From: Chloroflexota bacterium
GTDB taxonomy: Bacteria; Chloroflexota; Dehalococcoidia; Lucifugimonadales; Lucifugimonadaceae
Assembly: GCA_002717385.1 (NCBI GenBank)
Contig: PBDR01000016.1
Location: 1 to 33,277, forward strand
Reading direction: 5' to 3'
DNA length: 33,277 nucleotides
Part shown: positions 1-7,020 of the stretch, piece by piece
How the letters are laid out: each line of letters starts with the position of its first letter
How positions within the stretch are numbered: position 1 is the first letter of the stretch
Made by a program: the position numbers and the translations under genes
The notes under the pieces: generated by a model
The model's input: the letters and a program-made list of their open reading frames with translations, nothing else
Told to the model about the DNA's origin: nothing
Database searches by the model: none

Positions 1-78
1 AAACATAAGGAAATAGTAAGAGCTGAATTGAAAGATTACAAACTAAAAGTTTTTTTTGGAGAAGGAGAAAAAACATGA
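1..78 (+). CDS. 3' end of an unidentified protein (partial)
   Basis: An open frame enters from the left edge and runs 25 codons to a TGA at 76-78. Its stop overlaps the ATG of the next gene (75-77) as ATGA, which suggests translational coupling and a genuine coding end. The visible C-terminus is charged (KHKEIVRAELKDYKLKV, then FFGEGEKT). It loosely resembles the C-terminal beta strands of the exonuclease VII large subunit XseA, but 25 residues are too few to identify it. Confidence 0.5.
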   Translation, partial: KHKEIVRAELKDYKLKVFFGEGEKT

Positions 79-338
79 CCCTTACAGAAAGAATAAAGAT
101 TCTAGAATCTAAAATAGAGGATCTTGAAAAAAAAATTGCTTCCTATAATAAATTCAATCCAAGTTATATTATTGAGGAAACACAAAAAAATCTAAAAGAT
201 ATTTCAGACAATAAGAAAATATCCGCTACTATAAATTCATTTAATACATTAGTAAAAGATTTGGAACAAACTTGGATATCTAATAAAAAAGAAAAAAAAT
301 CAAAAAAGAAAAAAAATCAAAAAATAAAAGTGGAATAA
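75..338 (+). CDS. small charged coiled-coil protein
   Basis: This 87-residue protein has a leading heptad-like stretch (LTERIKILESKIEDLEKKI, residues 3-21), a second helical part around residues 30-70, and a strongly lysine-rich tail (residues 70-87). There is no signal peptide or membrane segment. The start ATG overlaps the stop of the upstream gene, and GGAGAAGGAG lies just before it as a Shine-Dalgarno region, so the two genes are probably cotranscribed. If the upstream gene were xseA, the position would suit xseB, but the XseB pattern is not convincing. Function unknown. Confidence 0.55.
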   Translation: MTLTERIKILESKIEDLEKKIASYNKFNPSYIIEETQKNLKDISDNKKISATINSFNTLVKDLEQTWISNKKEKKSKKKKNQKIKVE

Positions 339-343
339 TTTTA

Positions 344-508
344 TTGATAAAAATTACTAATGTAGAAACTATAGCCCTCCGGGATAATTCTGACGGCAAC
401 ATAACATCTTGGAACCTCTCTTATGAAAATTCTACAAATCACACACCTGCCTCGACAGGTGGCTACAATATTACTATTGTTAGAGTAAATACGGATAAAG
501 GAATATAA
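344..508 (+). pseudogene. N-terminal remnant of an enolase-superfamily (mandelate racemase-like) gene
   Basis: From a TTG at 344 the frame reads LIKITNVETIALRD, then a variable stretch, then NITIVRVNTDKGI and a TAA at 506-508. This matches the start of enolase-superfamily dehydratases: a first strand of the type MKITxVETxxLR, then a strand such as TIVRVxTDEGI that normally continues as GxGE. The remaining 300 or more residues (barrel, metal ligands) are absent, and the following 105 bp shows no continuation. Two full-length relatives lie at 19409-20605 and 20620-21930. A 54-residue peptide of this kind cannot fold as an enolase, so it is most likely a deletion remnant. The identification rests on motif resemblance only. 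Confidence 0.5.
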
Positions 509-613
509 AGTTTTATTTATCTAACGAATATCCATTATTTATAAGTTGATTTTTTGAATAATGTACAATATTCTATTTCATACTTCAATATACTATAAAT
601 TAAAGGATTAAAA

Positions 614-1129
614 ATGCCACGTGGTGGAGCAAGAATCGGAGCAGGTAGACCAAAAGGTCAAGGAAAGTATAATGAACCAACTAAACCAATTAGAATACCT
701 GCAAGCATGATTCAAGAAATATTAGAATATGTTCAAACAAATGGCTACAAATTACCACTATTTACAAGTGCTGTACAAGCAGGATTCCCTTCACCTGCAG
801 ATGATTACATGGAGGGAAAACTAGACTTAAACAAACATCTTATTAAACATCCTACAGCTACATTTTTTGTAAGAGCAGCTGGCGAATCCATGATTAAAGT
901 AGGAATACATAATGGTGATATTTTGATAGTTGACCGTAGTTTAGAAGCTAAACATGGAAAAATTGTTATTGCTGCGATAGATGGAGAATTAACCGTAAAA
1001 CGACTATTTAAATCATCAAAAGGTATATATTTGATGCCAGAAAATGATGAATATAAACCAATAAAAATAACAGATATTAACGATGTGGTAATTTGGGGAG
1101 TAGTTACTAATGTACTACATGAATTATAA
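614..1129 (+). CDS. umuD: UmuD, self-cleaving subunit of DNA polymerase V
   Basis: The protein has 171 residues. UmuD is cleaved on the RecA filament to UmuD', which joins UmuC to form the translesion polymerase. The cleavage site is visible as Ala56-Gly57 in QAGFPSPADDY. The peptidase S24 dyad is Ser92 (AAGESMI) and Lys129 (GELTVKRL), and both are intact. The N-terminus is longer than in E. coli UmuD (about 139 residues) and starts with GGARIGAGRPKG, a basic Gly/Arg-rich motif found in many UmuD homologues and possibly DNA-binding. An AAAGGA sequence precedes the ATG. umuC starts 6 bp downstream, so the pair is an operon. No recognisable E. coli- or Gram-positive-type LexA box was found in the 105 bp upstream, although SOS control would be expected. 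Confidence 0.93.
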   Translation: MPRGGARIGAGRPKGQGKYNEPTKPIRIPASMIQEILEYVQTNGYKLPLFTSAVQAGFPSPADDYMEGKLDLNKHLIKHPTATFFVRAAGESMIKVGIHNGDILIVDRSLEAKHGKIVIAAIDGELTVKRLFKSSKGIYLMPENDEYKPIKITDINDVVIWGVVTNVLHEL

Positions 1130-1135
1130 AATCTG

Positions 1136-2398
1136 ATGAATATATTTGCTTTAATTGATTGCAATAATTTCTATGTATCCTGCGAACGAGTATTTAATCC
1201 ATATTTAAGAAACAAACCCACCATTGTACTTTCAAATAATGACGGATGCATAATTTCTCGTTCTAACGAAGCAAAATCCCTTGGTATACCTATGGGTGCC
1301 CCATTTTACAAATATAAGGATATTATAGAAAAAAATAACGTAGAAGTTTATTCTTCTAATTATCAATTCTATGGTGATATGTCTCATAGGGTTATGAAAT
1401 CACTAGATATGATGATCCCATATAAAGACATAGAAATATACTCGATTGATGAAGCCTTCATTAGATTAGATGGTTATGGAAAACATAATCTGTTTGATCT
1501 ATCCCAAAAAATTAAAAAAAATATTCTTAAATGGACAGGAATCCCTATATCTATTGGAATTGCACCCACTAAAACATTAGCTAAGGTTGCAAATCATGTT
1601 GCAAAAAAAAATACTTCAACAGGTATATTCGATCTACGTGATAATAATTTACAAAAAAAAATTATCTCTAATTTTCAAATAGAAGATTTATGGGGAATAT
1701 CATATAAATGGGGTAAAAAACTCAGAGCATTAGGAATTAAAAACGGACTAGAGTTGAGAAATTCAGACACAAAGCTCATTAGAAATAATTTTAATGTAAT
1801 ACTAGAGAGAATGGTATATGAACTTCGAGGTATATCATGTCTTAATCTTGAAAACTCAACTCCTAAAAAATCAATTATGTCATCAAGATCTTTTGGAAAA
1901 CTTGTTACAGAATTGGAATCACTAGAACAGGCTCTATCAACATATATAACAATAGCTTGCGAAAAATTACGTCAACAAAATAGTAAAGCACAAGGTATTT
2001 ATGTTTTTTTACAAACAAATCGTTTTAGAAAAGATCTTCCTCAACATAGAAAAAAAATAAAATTTAAATTTGATTATCCTACTTCAGATACAGGTTTTAT
2101 TATTAATATAGGAAAAAATATCCTTCAGAAAATCTATAAAAAAGGGTATTCATATCATAAATGCGGAATCATACTATTTAATTTAATATCAAAGGAGAAT
2201 CAACAGGGAAATTTTTTCATAAAAATTAGCCCATCTAATGATTATTTAATGAAATCATTGGACAGAATCAATCAAGTTATGGGATCAGAAACAGTTTTTT
2301 TCGCAGCACAAGGCATCAAACATAATTGGAAGATGAGACGTAATAAACTTTCATCACGTTATACAACAAATTGGATAGAACTACCAAAAGTATACTAA
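1136..2398 (+). CDS. umuC: UmuC, Y-family translesion DNA polymerase V catalytic subunit
   Basis: The protein has 420 residues, the usual UmuC length. The palm carboxylates are Asp8 (FALIDCNNFYVSCE) and Asp105-Glu106 (YSIDEAF). The finger motif VLSNNDGCIISRSNEAK (31-47) and the HhH region SIGIAPTKTLAKVANHVAKK are present. The UmuC-type little finger and C-terminal domain follow, ending near WKMRRNKLSSRYTTNW. The gene directly follows umuD and encodes the error-prone polymerase that bypasses lesions when activated by UmuD' and RecA. It ends just before a tRNA-Arg on the opposite strand. Confidence 0.95.
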   Translation: MNIFALIDCNNFYVSCERVFNPYLRNKPTIVLSNNDGCIISRSNEAKSLGIPMGAPFYKYKDIIEKNNVEVYSSNYQFYGDMSHRVMKSLDMMIPYKDIEIYSIDEAFIRLDGYGKHNLFDLSQKIKKNILKWTGIPISIGIAPTKTLAKVANHVAKKNTSTGIFDLRDNNLQKKIISNFQIEDLWGISYKWGKKLRALGIKNGLELRNSDTKLIRNNFNVILERMVYELRGISCLNLENSTPKKSIMSSRSFGKLVTELESLEQALSTYITIACEKLRQQNSKAQGIYVFLQTNRFRKDLPQHRKKIKFKFDYPTSDTGFIINIGKNILQKIYKKGYSYHKCGIILFNLISKENQQGNFFIKISPSNDYLMKSLDRINQVMGSETVFFAAQGIKHNWKMRRNKLSSRYTTNWIELPKVY

Positions 2399-2406
2399 AC
2401 TTGAAA

Positions 2407-2482
2407 TGGCACGCCCGGAGGGATTTGAACCCCCGACACCTAGGTTCGAAGCCTAGTGCTCTATCCACTGAGCTACGGGCGC
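2407..2482 (-). tRNA. tRNA-Arg (anticodon UCG)
   Basis: On the minus strand the cloverleaf is complete. The acceptor GCGCCCG pairs with CGGGCGT (first pair G-U). The D-arm is GCTC/GAGC. The anticodon stem CTAGG/CCTAG encloses the loop CTTCGAA (anticodon TCG), and the T-arm has GGTTCAAAT. Discriminator G is followed by a genome-encoded CCA (2407-2409). Confidence 0.95.
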
Positions 2483-2556
2483 ATATATATAAATTAACAA
2501 TGGTATGAGCAGAAAGATAAACCCTCATCTCCTCTTCCATTTTATCTTAAATTATT

Positions 2557-2593
2557 GAGTCGATAGAAGAATTTGAATCCTCGATCTCCTAGA
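2557..2593 (-). pseudogene. decayed 3' half of a tRNA, tRNA-His-like
   Basis: The stretch atttgaatcctcgatctcct (2571-2590) matches 18 of 20 bases of the T-arm/anticodon-side segment of the intact tRNA-His at 3331-3407. On the minus strand a T-arm can still form: GAGGA/TCTTC around TTCAAAT. No D-arm, anticodon loop or acceptor can be completed. It looks like the residue of a duplicated or recombined tRNA-His gene. Confidence 0.5.
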
Positions 2594-2734
2594 TATTTTT
2601 TTCAATATAAAACAAATATACTGTAAAATAAAAAATATTATTTTGAACACAGAATTATTACTATAAATTTATTTGTTATCATAATGAAAAAATTAACAAT
2701 CTAACTTATAGTTTATGATAGGAGAATATTAGAA

Positions 2735-3082
2735 ATGAATACAGCTAAAGCTAACTTAATAAATTCAATATCTCTCATTATAATGGGACTATGGGGATTT
2801 TTTGATGTTTCATCTACAACCGCACTGATTCCAGTATTTTTTGGAGCAATACTATTTTGCTGTTTTATAACATCTTATAAAAAACCAGACTTAAATAAAA
2901 TTATGTCCCATATTGCTGTATTTTTGACTTTAATCATTCTCTTATCACTAATTGTAATGAGATTACCACAATCAATTGAAACTAATGGAATAGGTCTCTT
3001 AAGAGTTATAGTTATGATAGTAACATCGGCTCTGGCAACAGTATTTTTTATAAAAAGTTCTATCGATGCAAGAAAAAAATAA
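2735..3082 (+). CDS. small four-helix inner-membrane protein of unknown function
   Basis: The protein has 115 residues with four hydrophobic segments at about residues 9-25, 29-46, 59-79 and 88-107, separated by short polar loops (TSYKKPDLNK, LPQSIETNG) and ending in a basic DARKK tail. A GGAG lies shortly before the ATG. It resembles short uncharacterised membrane proteins common in marine bacteria, but no functional motif is visible. It stands alone between two minus-strand tRNA genes. Confidence 0.7.
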   Translation: MNTAKANLINSISLIIMGLWGFFDVSSTTALIPVFFGAILFCCFITSYKKPDLNKIMSHIAVFLTLIILLSLIVMRLPQSIETNGIGLLRVIVMIVTSALATVFFIKSSIDARKK

Positions 3083-3129
3083 TTCTCCAAAAAACTTCTT
3101 CTATAATACCTAATTTCAAAAATTCATAG

Positions 3130-3291
3130 ATGAAGTTAGCTTTTCTCATTCCTAGTGCAGCAACTGGTGCAGCAACCCTGTGGCCAAAAGAGATGATGTT
3201 GCATAAGGTGATTTGTGGTCGATTACCCATATTTGTAGGAATTTATAAGGATTTACACGTAATGAATTGGTATAAAAGTTATTTTTATTGA
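3130..3291 (+). CDS. possible 53-residue protein or gene fragment
   Basis: An ATG-initiated frame runs to a TGA at 3289-3291. It begins MKLAFLIPSAATGAATLWPKE and contains a tandem 12-bp repeat (gtgcagcaac at 3155-3164 and 3167-3176). There is no clear Shine-Dalgarno sequence and no recognised domain. The composition is less AT-rich than the surrounding gap, which fits a gene remnant as well as a real small gene. The rest of the gap from 3083 to the tRNA-His gene shows nothing else. Confidence 0.2.
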   Translation: MKLAFLIPSAATGAATLWPKEMMLHKVICGRLPIFVGIYKDLHVMNWYKSYFY

Positions 3292-3330
3292 TCTTTTTTT
3301 AATGAAATTTATAGTTTTTTGAACTTGAAA

Positions 3331-3407
3331 TGGGGTGAGCGGAGGGATTTGAACCCTCGATCTTCTGGGCCACAACCAGACGTGTTAACCACTACACTAC
3401 GCCCACC
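3331..3407 (-). tRNA. tRNA-His (anticodon GUG)
   Basis: The minus strand folds into a full tRNA. Acceptor GTGGGCG/CGCTCAC has the extra G-1 opposite C73 that is diagnostic of tRNA-His. The anticodon stem TCTGG/CCAGA encloses the loop TTGTGGC (anticodon GTG). The T-arm has GGTTCAAAT, and CCA is encoded at 3331-3333. The nine bases after the CCA (TTTCAAGTT) are the same as those following the tRNA-Arg at 2407. Confidence 0.95.
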
Positions 3408-3507
3408 ATAGATATTTAGATATATAAATTGTAGATCAATGAAAAAAAAAATGTACAAGTATAATAATTTTTTACTACAACAATTAAATGATTTTATTGG
3501 TATATTT

Positions 3508-4251
3508 TTAGTGATTTTTTTTCTTAGATTTAATATATTCTTTTTTAAATTCTGGAGTTGGAGGGTAATATTTCCCCGGTTTTACATTTTCAACAAGAAT
3601 TTTATTTTTAATTTCAGCTTCCACTTCTTCATGTGTCTCAACCCAATCAATACATGTTTTGGCCCACCAAGATGGTACTACTACTACACCATCGTCATCA
3701 CCAACTAGTACATCTCCTGGTTTTACCAAAACCCCTGCACACTGAATATCAATATTTTCTTCCGAAGGTTCAGCCCATGGCCTACCTCCATAAGGTGTTC
3801 TACCTTGGGCATATACTATCAGGTCATAATCTTCTTCTTCTAATACACCCATATCACGAATTGCACCATCTGTGACCAAACCATCTGCATTGTTCATTTT
3901 AAGTTGAAGTAATTTTACATCTCCAGCTACAGCAGCATATTTTTTACTCATAATATCCGCTACTAATACATCCCCTGGACCACATCTTTCCATTGCTAAG
4001 TATTCAGGAGAATTTTCACCTCTCTTAACATCTTTCTCTTTATCAATTCTAGGAGGTAAAAATCTTAATGTTCTCGCTCTCGCAGCAAGACGCTTATTAG
4101 GTGTAAAACTTCTAACTCCTTCCATGAAAGAAAGAGGTACACCTAAAATTGAATTTACAGCCATCCAAACTGTCGCTATAGGTACATGCTTAAATCTTTC
4201 TAATATCTCATCACTTACTTCCACGGGAGTCATATCTAAATTTTGATTCAT
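3508..4251 (-). CDS. RraA-like / HMG-aldolase family protein
   Basis: The protein has 247 residues. The RraA fold is recognisable from [42 protein letters not shown] (with the conserved Arg-Asp pair), then [20 protein letters not shown]. The family includes RraA, the RNase E inhibitor, and class II aldolases acting on 4-hydroxy-4-methyl-2-oxoglutarate or oxaloacetate. With the retained R-D pair, and a longer N- and C-terminus than true RraA (about 160 residues), an aldolase or decarboxylase role is more likely than RNase E regulation. A good AGGTGA site lies 7 nt before the ATG. The gene is 7 bp downstream of pepA, so the two are probably cotranscribed. Substrate unknown. Confidence 0.8.
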   Translation of the reverse strand: MNQNLDMTPVEVSDEILERFKHVPIATVWMAVNSILGVPLSFMEGVRSFTPNKRLAARARTLRFLPPRIDKEKDVKRGENSPEYLAMERCGPGDVLVADIMSKKYAAVAGDVKLLQLKMNNADGLVTDGAIRDMGVLEEEDYDLIVYAQGRTPYGGRPWAEPSEENIDIQCAGVLVKPGDVLVGDDDGVVVVPSWWAKTCIDWVETHEEVEAEIKNKILVENVKPGKYYPPTPEFKKEYIKSKKKNH

Positions 4252-4258
4252 TTATTTT

Positions 4259-5791
4259 TCACCTATTGATTATTTCTTTCACAGATAATGTATCCAATAT
4301 TAACCTAATTATTGTTCTAGTAGTTACACCAGTAGCACCTTTTTTATACCAACTCCTTCCGGAAGAAATCATTGATGTAGCTGCAATATCAATGTGAATC
4401 CAAGGAGTATCACCAACAAATTCTGATATGAAATGAGCAGCTGTTATGGTACCTGCTGACCTACCTCCGGAATTTTTAATATCAGCTATATCAGAGTGAT
4501 TTTGTTTCTTAGATACTGGATCTAATGGTAATCTCCAAAATACTTCCCCAGTCAATTTAGATGATTCAATTAACATTGATAAAAATGAATCATTATTACT
4601 AAAAATCGCACTTTGTCCTTCTCCCAAAGATACTCTTGCAGCACCAGTCAGTGTAGCAATATCTATAATCATACTAGCGTTATTTTTTTTAGCATAAGAA
4701 ATAGCATCAGCTAATGTAAGTCTTCCTTCAGCATCAGTATTGTCTACCTCTATTGAAATCCCATTCATTGCTACAACAACATCGCCAGGTTTTTGAGCAG
4801 AACCTGAAGGCATATTATCTGTTGCAGGACAAATAATATTAACATTAACTTTAGGTTTATATTGACAAATCACCTCAAAAGCTGACAGGACAGCAGCACC
4901 TCCACCCATATCACCTTTCATGGCTGACATACCTACAGGTCCCTTGAGAGAAATACCACCTGTATCAAACGTTATAGTTTTCCCTATAATCCATATATTA
5001 TTATCAGGATTTTTTTTGTCTCCTTCATAGGTCAAATGAATAAATTTTGGAGGTCTATCTGATCCAGAAGTAACGCCGATAAACGCGCCCATACCAAATG
5101 ATTTCAGTTTTTCTAAATCATAAACAACAGATTTTACATTTAGTTTTTTTGAAATGTCTATAGCACTTGATGCGAATATTTCAGGGGATAAATTATTCGC
5201 AGGTTCATTAACTAAATCACGGGCAAAACATTCTGCTTTAGCTAATCTTATACCTTTTAGAATATATTGATTGATTGAATCGAAATTATCATCTTGAAGA
5301 ACAATATTACAGAGGTTAGGAATAGTAATAGGAAGGTTTTTTGTTTTATATTTATCAAATTTATATATACCAAAATATAACCCTTCTGAAAAAGAAATAT
5401 AAATTTCTTTAGAATCGAAATCTTTGGATAAATCATCTGGCAAAGATGAAATAATAGTACTAACGTTTTTGTTAATTAAATACATGCTTACCTTTGACAA
5501 TAATTCTCGAAAAATATTATGATCAAATTTTTTTCTCTGACCAAGACCTAAAATCAAAATTTTTTTGGATTTAATTTGAGGGTAAAATTCTCTTGGAGTA
5601 TAAAATAACGTAATTTCAGATAATTTTCCTGTTACTTCATGATTATCAATCAAAAATTTAATATATCCATCTAAAGATTGATTTACAAGAACAGTAGATG
5701 AAAGAAATTTAGTCTCATTTTGGAATACACCCAATAATAAAAGATCAGATTGAGTGTTATTTAAATCGCCAATTTTTACATTAATATTCAT
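4259..5791 (-). CDS. pepA: leucyl aminopeptidase, M17 family
   Basis: The protein has 510 residues, normal for PepA. The N-terminal macrodomain-like half is divergent, while the C-terminal catalytic half is conserved. Likely metal ligands are Lys271 and Asp276 (GKTITFDTGGISLK), Asp294 (KGDMGGGAA), and Asp353 and Glu355 within NTDAEGRLTLADA. Lys283 and Arg357 are the catalytic basic residues. The enzyme is a cytosolic di-zinc or manganese hexamer that removes N-terminal residues from peptides. AAGG lies upstream of the ATG. It is the first gene of a two-gene unit with the RraA-like gene and is divergent from the gene at 6115. Confidence 0.95.
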   Translation of the reverse strand: MNINVKIGDLNNTQSDLLLLGVFQNETKFLSSTVLVNQSLDGYIKFLIDNHEVTGKLSEITLFYTPREFYPQIKSKKILILGLGQRKKFDHNIFRELLSKVSMYLINKNVSTIISSLPDDLSKDFDSKEIYISFSEGLYFGIYKFDKYKTKNLPITIPNLCNIVLQDDNFDSINQYILKGIRLAKAECFARDLVNEPANNLSPEIFASSAIDISKKLNVKSVVYDLEKLKSFGMGAFIGVTSGSDRPPKFIHLTYEGDKKNPDNNIWIIGKTITFDTGGISLKGPVGMSAMKGDMGGGAAVLSAFEVICQYKPKVNVNIICPATDNMPSGSAQKPGDVVVAMNGISIEVDNTDAEGRLTLADAISYAKKNNASMIIDIATLTGAARVSLGEGQSAIFSNNDSFLSMLIESSKLTGEVFWRLPLDPVSKKQNHSDIADIKNSGGRSAGTITAAHFISEFVGDTPWIHIDIAATSMISSGRSWYKKGATGVTTRTIIRLILDTLSVKEIINR

Positions 5792-6114
5792 ATTAAAACC
5801 TTATTAATTCTGTTTGATTTTTAATATTAATATAAAAATTTCAAGTAACTATAGAAAAAATTAGGTGTAATTTGAAAAAATTAATTAATATATAAATTCT
5901 ATATTTTGATCTTATATTTATACTAATTTTGAACAAGTTCAAAATAAAGTATTTGTTAAATACAGTAAAAAGAGTACTAAAGTACCTTGTCTTAATAGTA
6001 CTTTTGATATACGATTCCGTGTAACACCATAATTATTTGGTGAATTATTTCAATAAAAATATTTAAAAAATTAATCGATTGTCCGATCGAATTAATAAAT
6101 ATAGGGGGCATGTT
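5792..6114. promoter_or_regulatory. divergent control region with inverted repeats
   Basis: This AT-rich 323-bp gap separates pepA (minus) from the metallo-beta-lactamase-fold gene (plus). It contains a perfect 18-bp palindrome, TTTTGAACAAGTTCAAAA, at 5927-5944. An imperfect inverted repeat lies around 5970-6007 (AAAAGAGTACTAA against TTAATAGTACTTTT), and a short hairpin CACCA/TGGTG at 6025-6042. These could be operators or transcript structures. No promoter could be assigned with confidence and no coding sequence is seen. Confidence 0.4.
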
Positions 6115-6963
6115 ATGATTAACAATAGTGCTTTAGCTGTAAGAGTAGTAAGTGATGGTAGTTTTCTTCTGGATGGAGGTCCAGTCTTTGGTCAAGTTCC
6201 TAAAACATTATGGGAACAGAATGCAAAACCTGATAGAAAAAACCGAGTACGATTAGGACTTAATTCTCTATTAATAAAGACTCCAGAAAGCAATATATTA
6301 GTAGACGCAGGAATTGGAAGTAGAGAACCAGATGTGAATAGGACAGTTTACGGACATGCATCATCAAAATTGATCAGAGACCTAAAAAGACAAGGAGTTA
6401 GTGTTAGAGATATAGACTATGTAGTTCTTTCTCATTTATCTTTCTTTAGATCAGGTGGTGCTACAAAATTGGATAGAGAGGGAAACATTATACCAACATT
6501 CCCGAAAGCAAAATTTCTAATACAACGTACTGCTTGGGAAGAAGCATTTAATCCAAGTGAACGATCTGTACCAGTTTATGGAACAGGATCAGAACATTTA
6601 AAAATATTATACGATAAAGGAATGGTAAATCTAATTGATGGCGATACAGAAGTTGTACCAGGTGTTTACACAGTTGTGACTGGTGGGTATTCAGAAGGCC
6701 ATCAGGTAGTCATGGTAAACACTGGTAGTGAAAAAATAGTTTACTTAGCAAATCTTATCCCAACGCCAAATCATATTCCTTTAGCATATATAACGGCATA
6801 TGATCGTTATCCTGATGAAACTTTAGCTATGAAAAAAGAAATGTTAGATAGGTGTGAACAAGAGGGTTGGTTAATGGTTTTCGCACATGGATACAGACAA
6901 GTTGCAGGGTACTTAGAAAAAAGAAAAGGTAATTTACATTTCAAAGAAGTAGATTTTTCTTAA
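6115..6963 (+). CDS. metallo-beta-lactamase-fold protein with degenerate metal site
   Basis: The ATG at 6115 (282 residues) is preferred because AGGGGG stands 6 nt before it; a TTG at 6079 would add 12 residues without a ribosome site. The fold is clear: ILVDAGIGS (61-69), the loop at 106-115, a TGGYSEGHQ segment, LANLIPTPNHIPLAYITAYDRYPDETL, and a C-terminal VFAHGY. Active relatives carry SHLHxDHxGG, GHTPGHQ, GDLIPT and EHD. Here the first motif reads SHLSFFRSGG (only His107 of four ligand positions kept), GHT is GYS, the bridging Asp of GDL is Asn213, and only His196 and His258 remain. It probably derives from a lactonase or MBL hydrolase but binds metal poorly or not at all. It may be a pseudoenzyme or a binding or regulatory protein. 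Confidence 0.8.
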   Translation: MINNSALAVRVVSDGSFLLDGGPVFGQVPKTLWEQNAKPDRKNRVRLGLNSLLIKTPESNILVDAGIGSREPDVNRTVYGHASSKLIRDLKRQGVSVRDIDYVVLSHLSFFRSGGATKLDREGNIIPTFPKAKFLIQRTAWEEAFNPSERSVPVYGTGSEHLKILYDKGMVNLIDGDTEVVPGVYTVVTGGYSEGHQVVMVNTGSEKIVYLANLIPTPNHIPLAYITAYDRYPDETLAMKKEMLDRCEQEGWLMVFAHGYRQVAGYLEKRKGNLHFKEVDFS

Positions 6964-6968
6964 TAAAT

Positions 6969-7020
6969 CATTAAATAAAAAAACCTCATATGTTATCTGT
7001 TGAGGTTTTTTTATTTAATG
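6969..7020. terminator. bidirectional intrinsic terminator
   Basis: A perfect 20-bp inverted repeat (6969-6988 against 7001-7020) encloses a 12-nt loop. The arms hold CCTCA/TGAGG at the loop end, preceded by seven A and followed by seven T, so it works in both directions. It lies between the convergent genes at 6115-6963 and 7011-8297. The minus-strand gene's stop codon (7011-7013) lies inside the stem. Confidence 0.9.

Noticed and set aside
2316-2540. Minus-strand reading frame across the tRNA-Arg
   Set aside because: It is the translation of the tRNA gene and the antisense of umuC, without a ribosome site or recognisable protein pattern.
3439-3708. Plus-strand Phe-rich reading frame
   Set aside because: It is antisense to the RraA-like gene and AT-rich flank; the composition is that of a shadow frame.
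5927-5944. LexA/SOS box
   Set aside because: GAAC and GTTC are separated by 2 nt instead of 4, and the neighbouring genes are not SOS genes.
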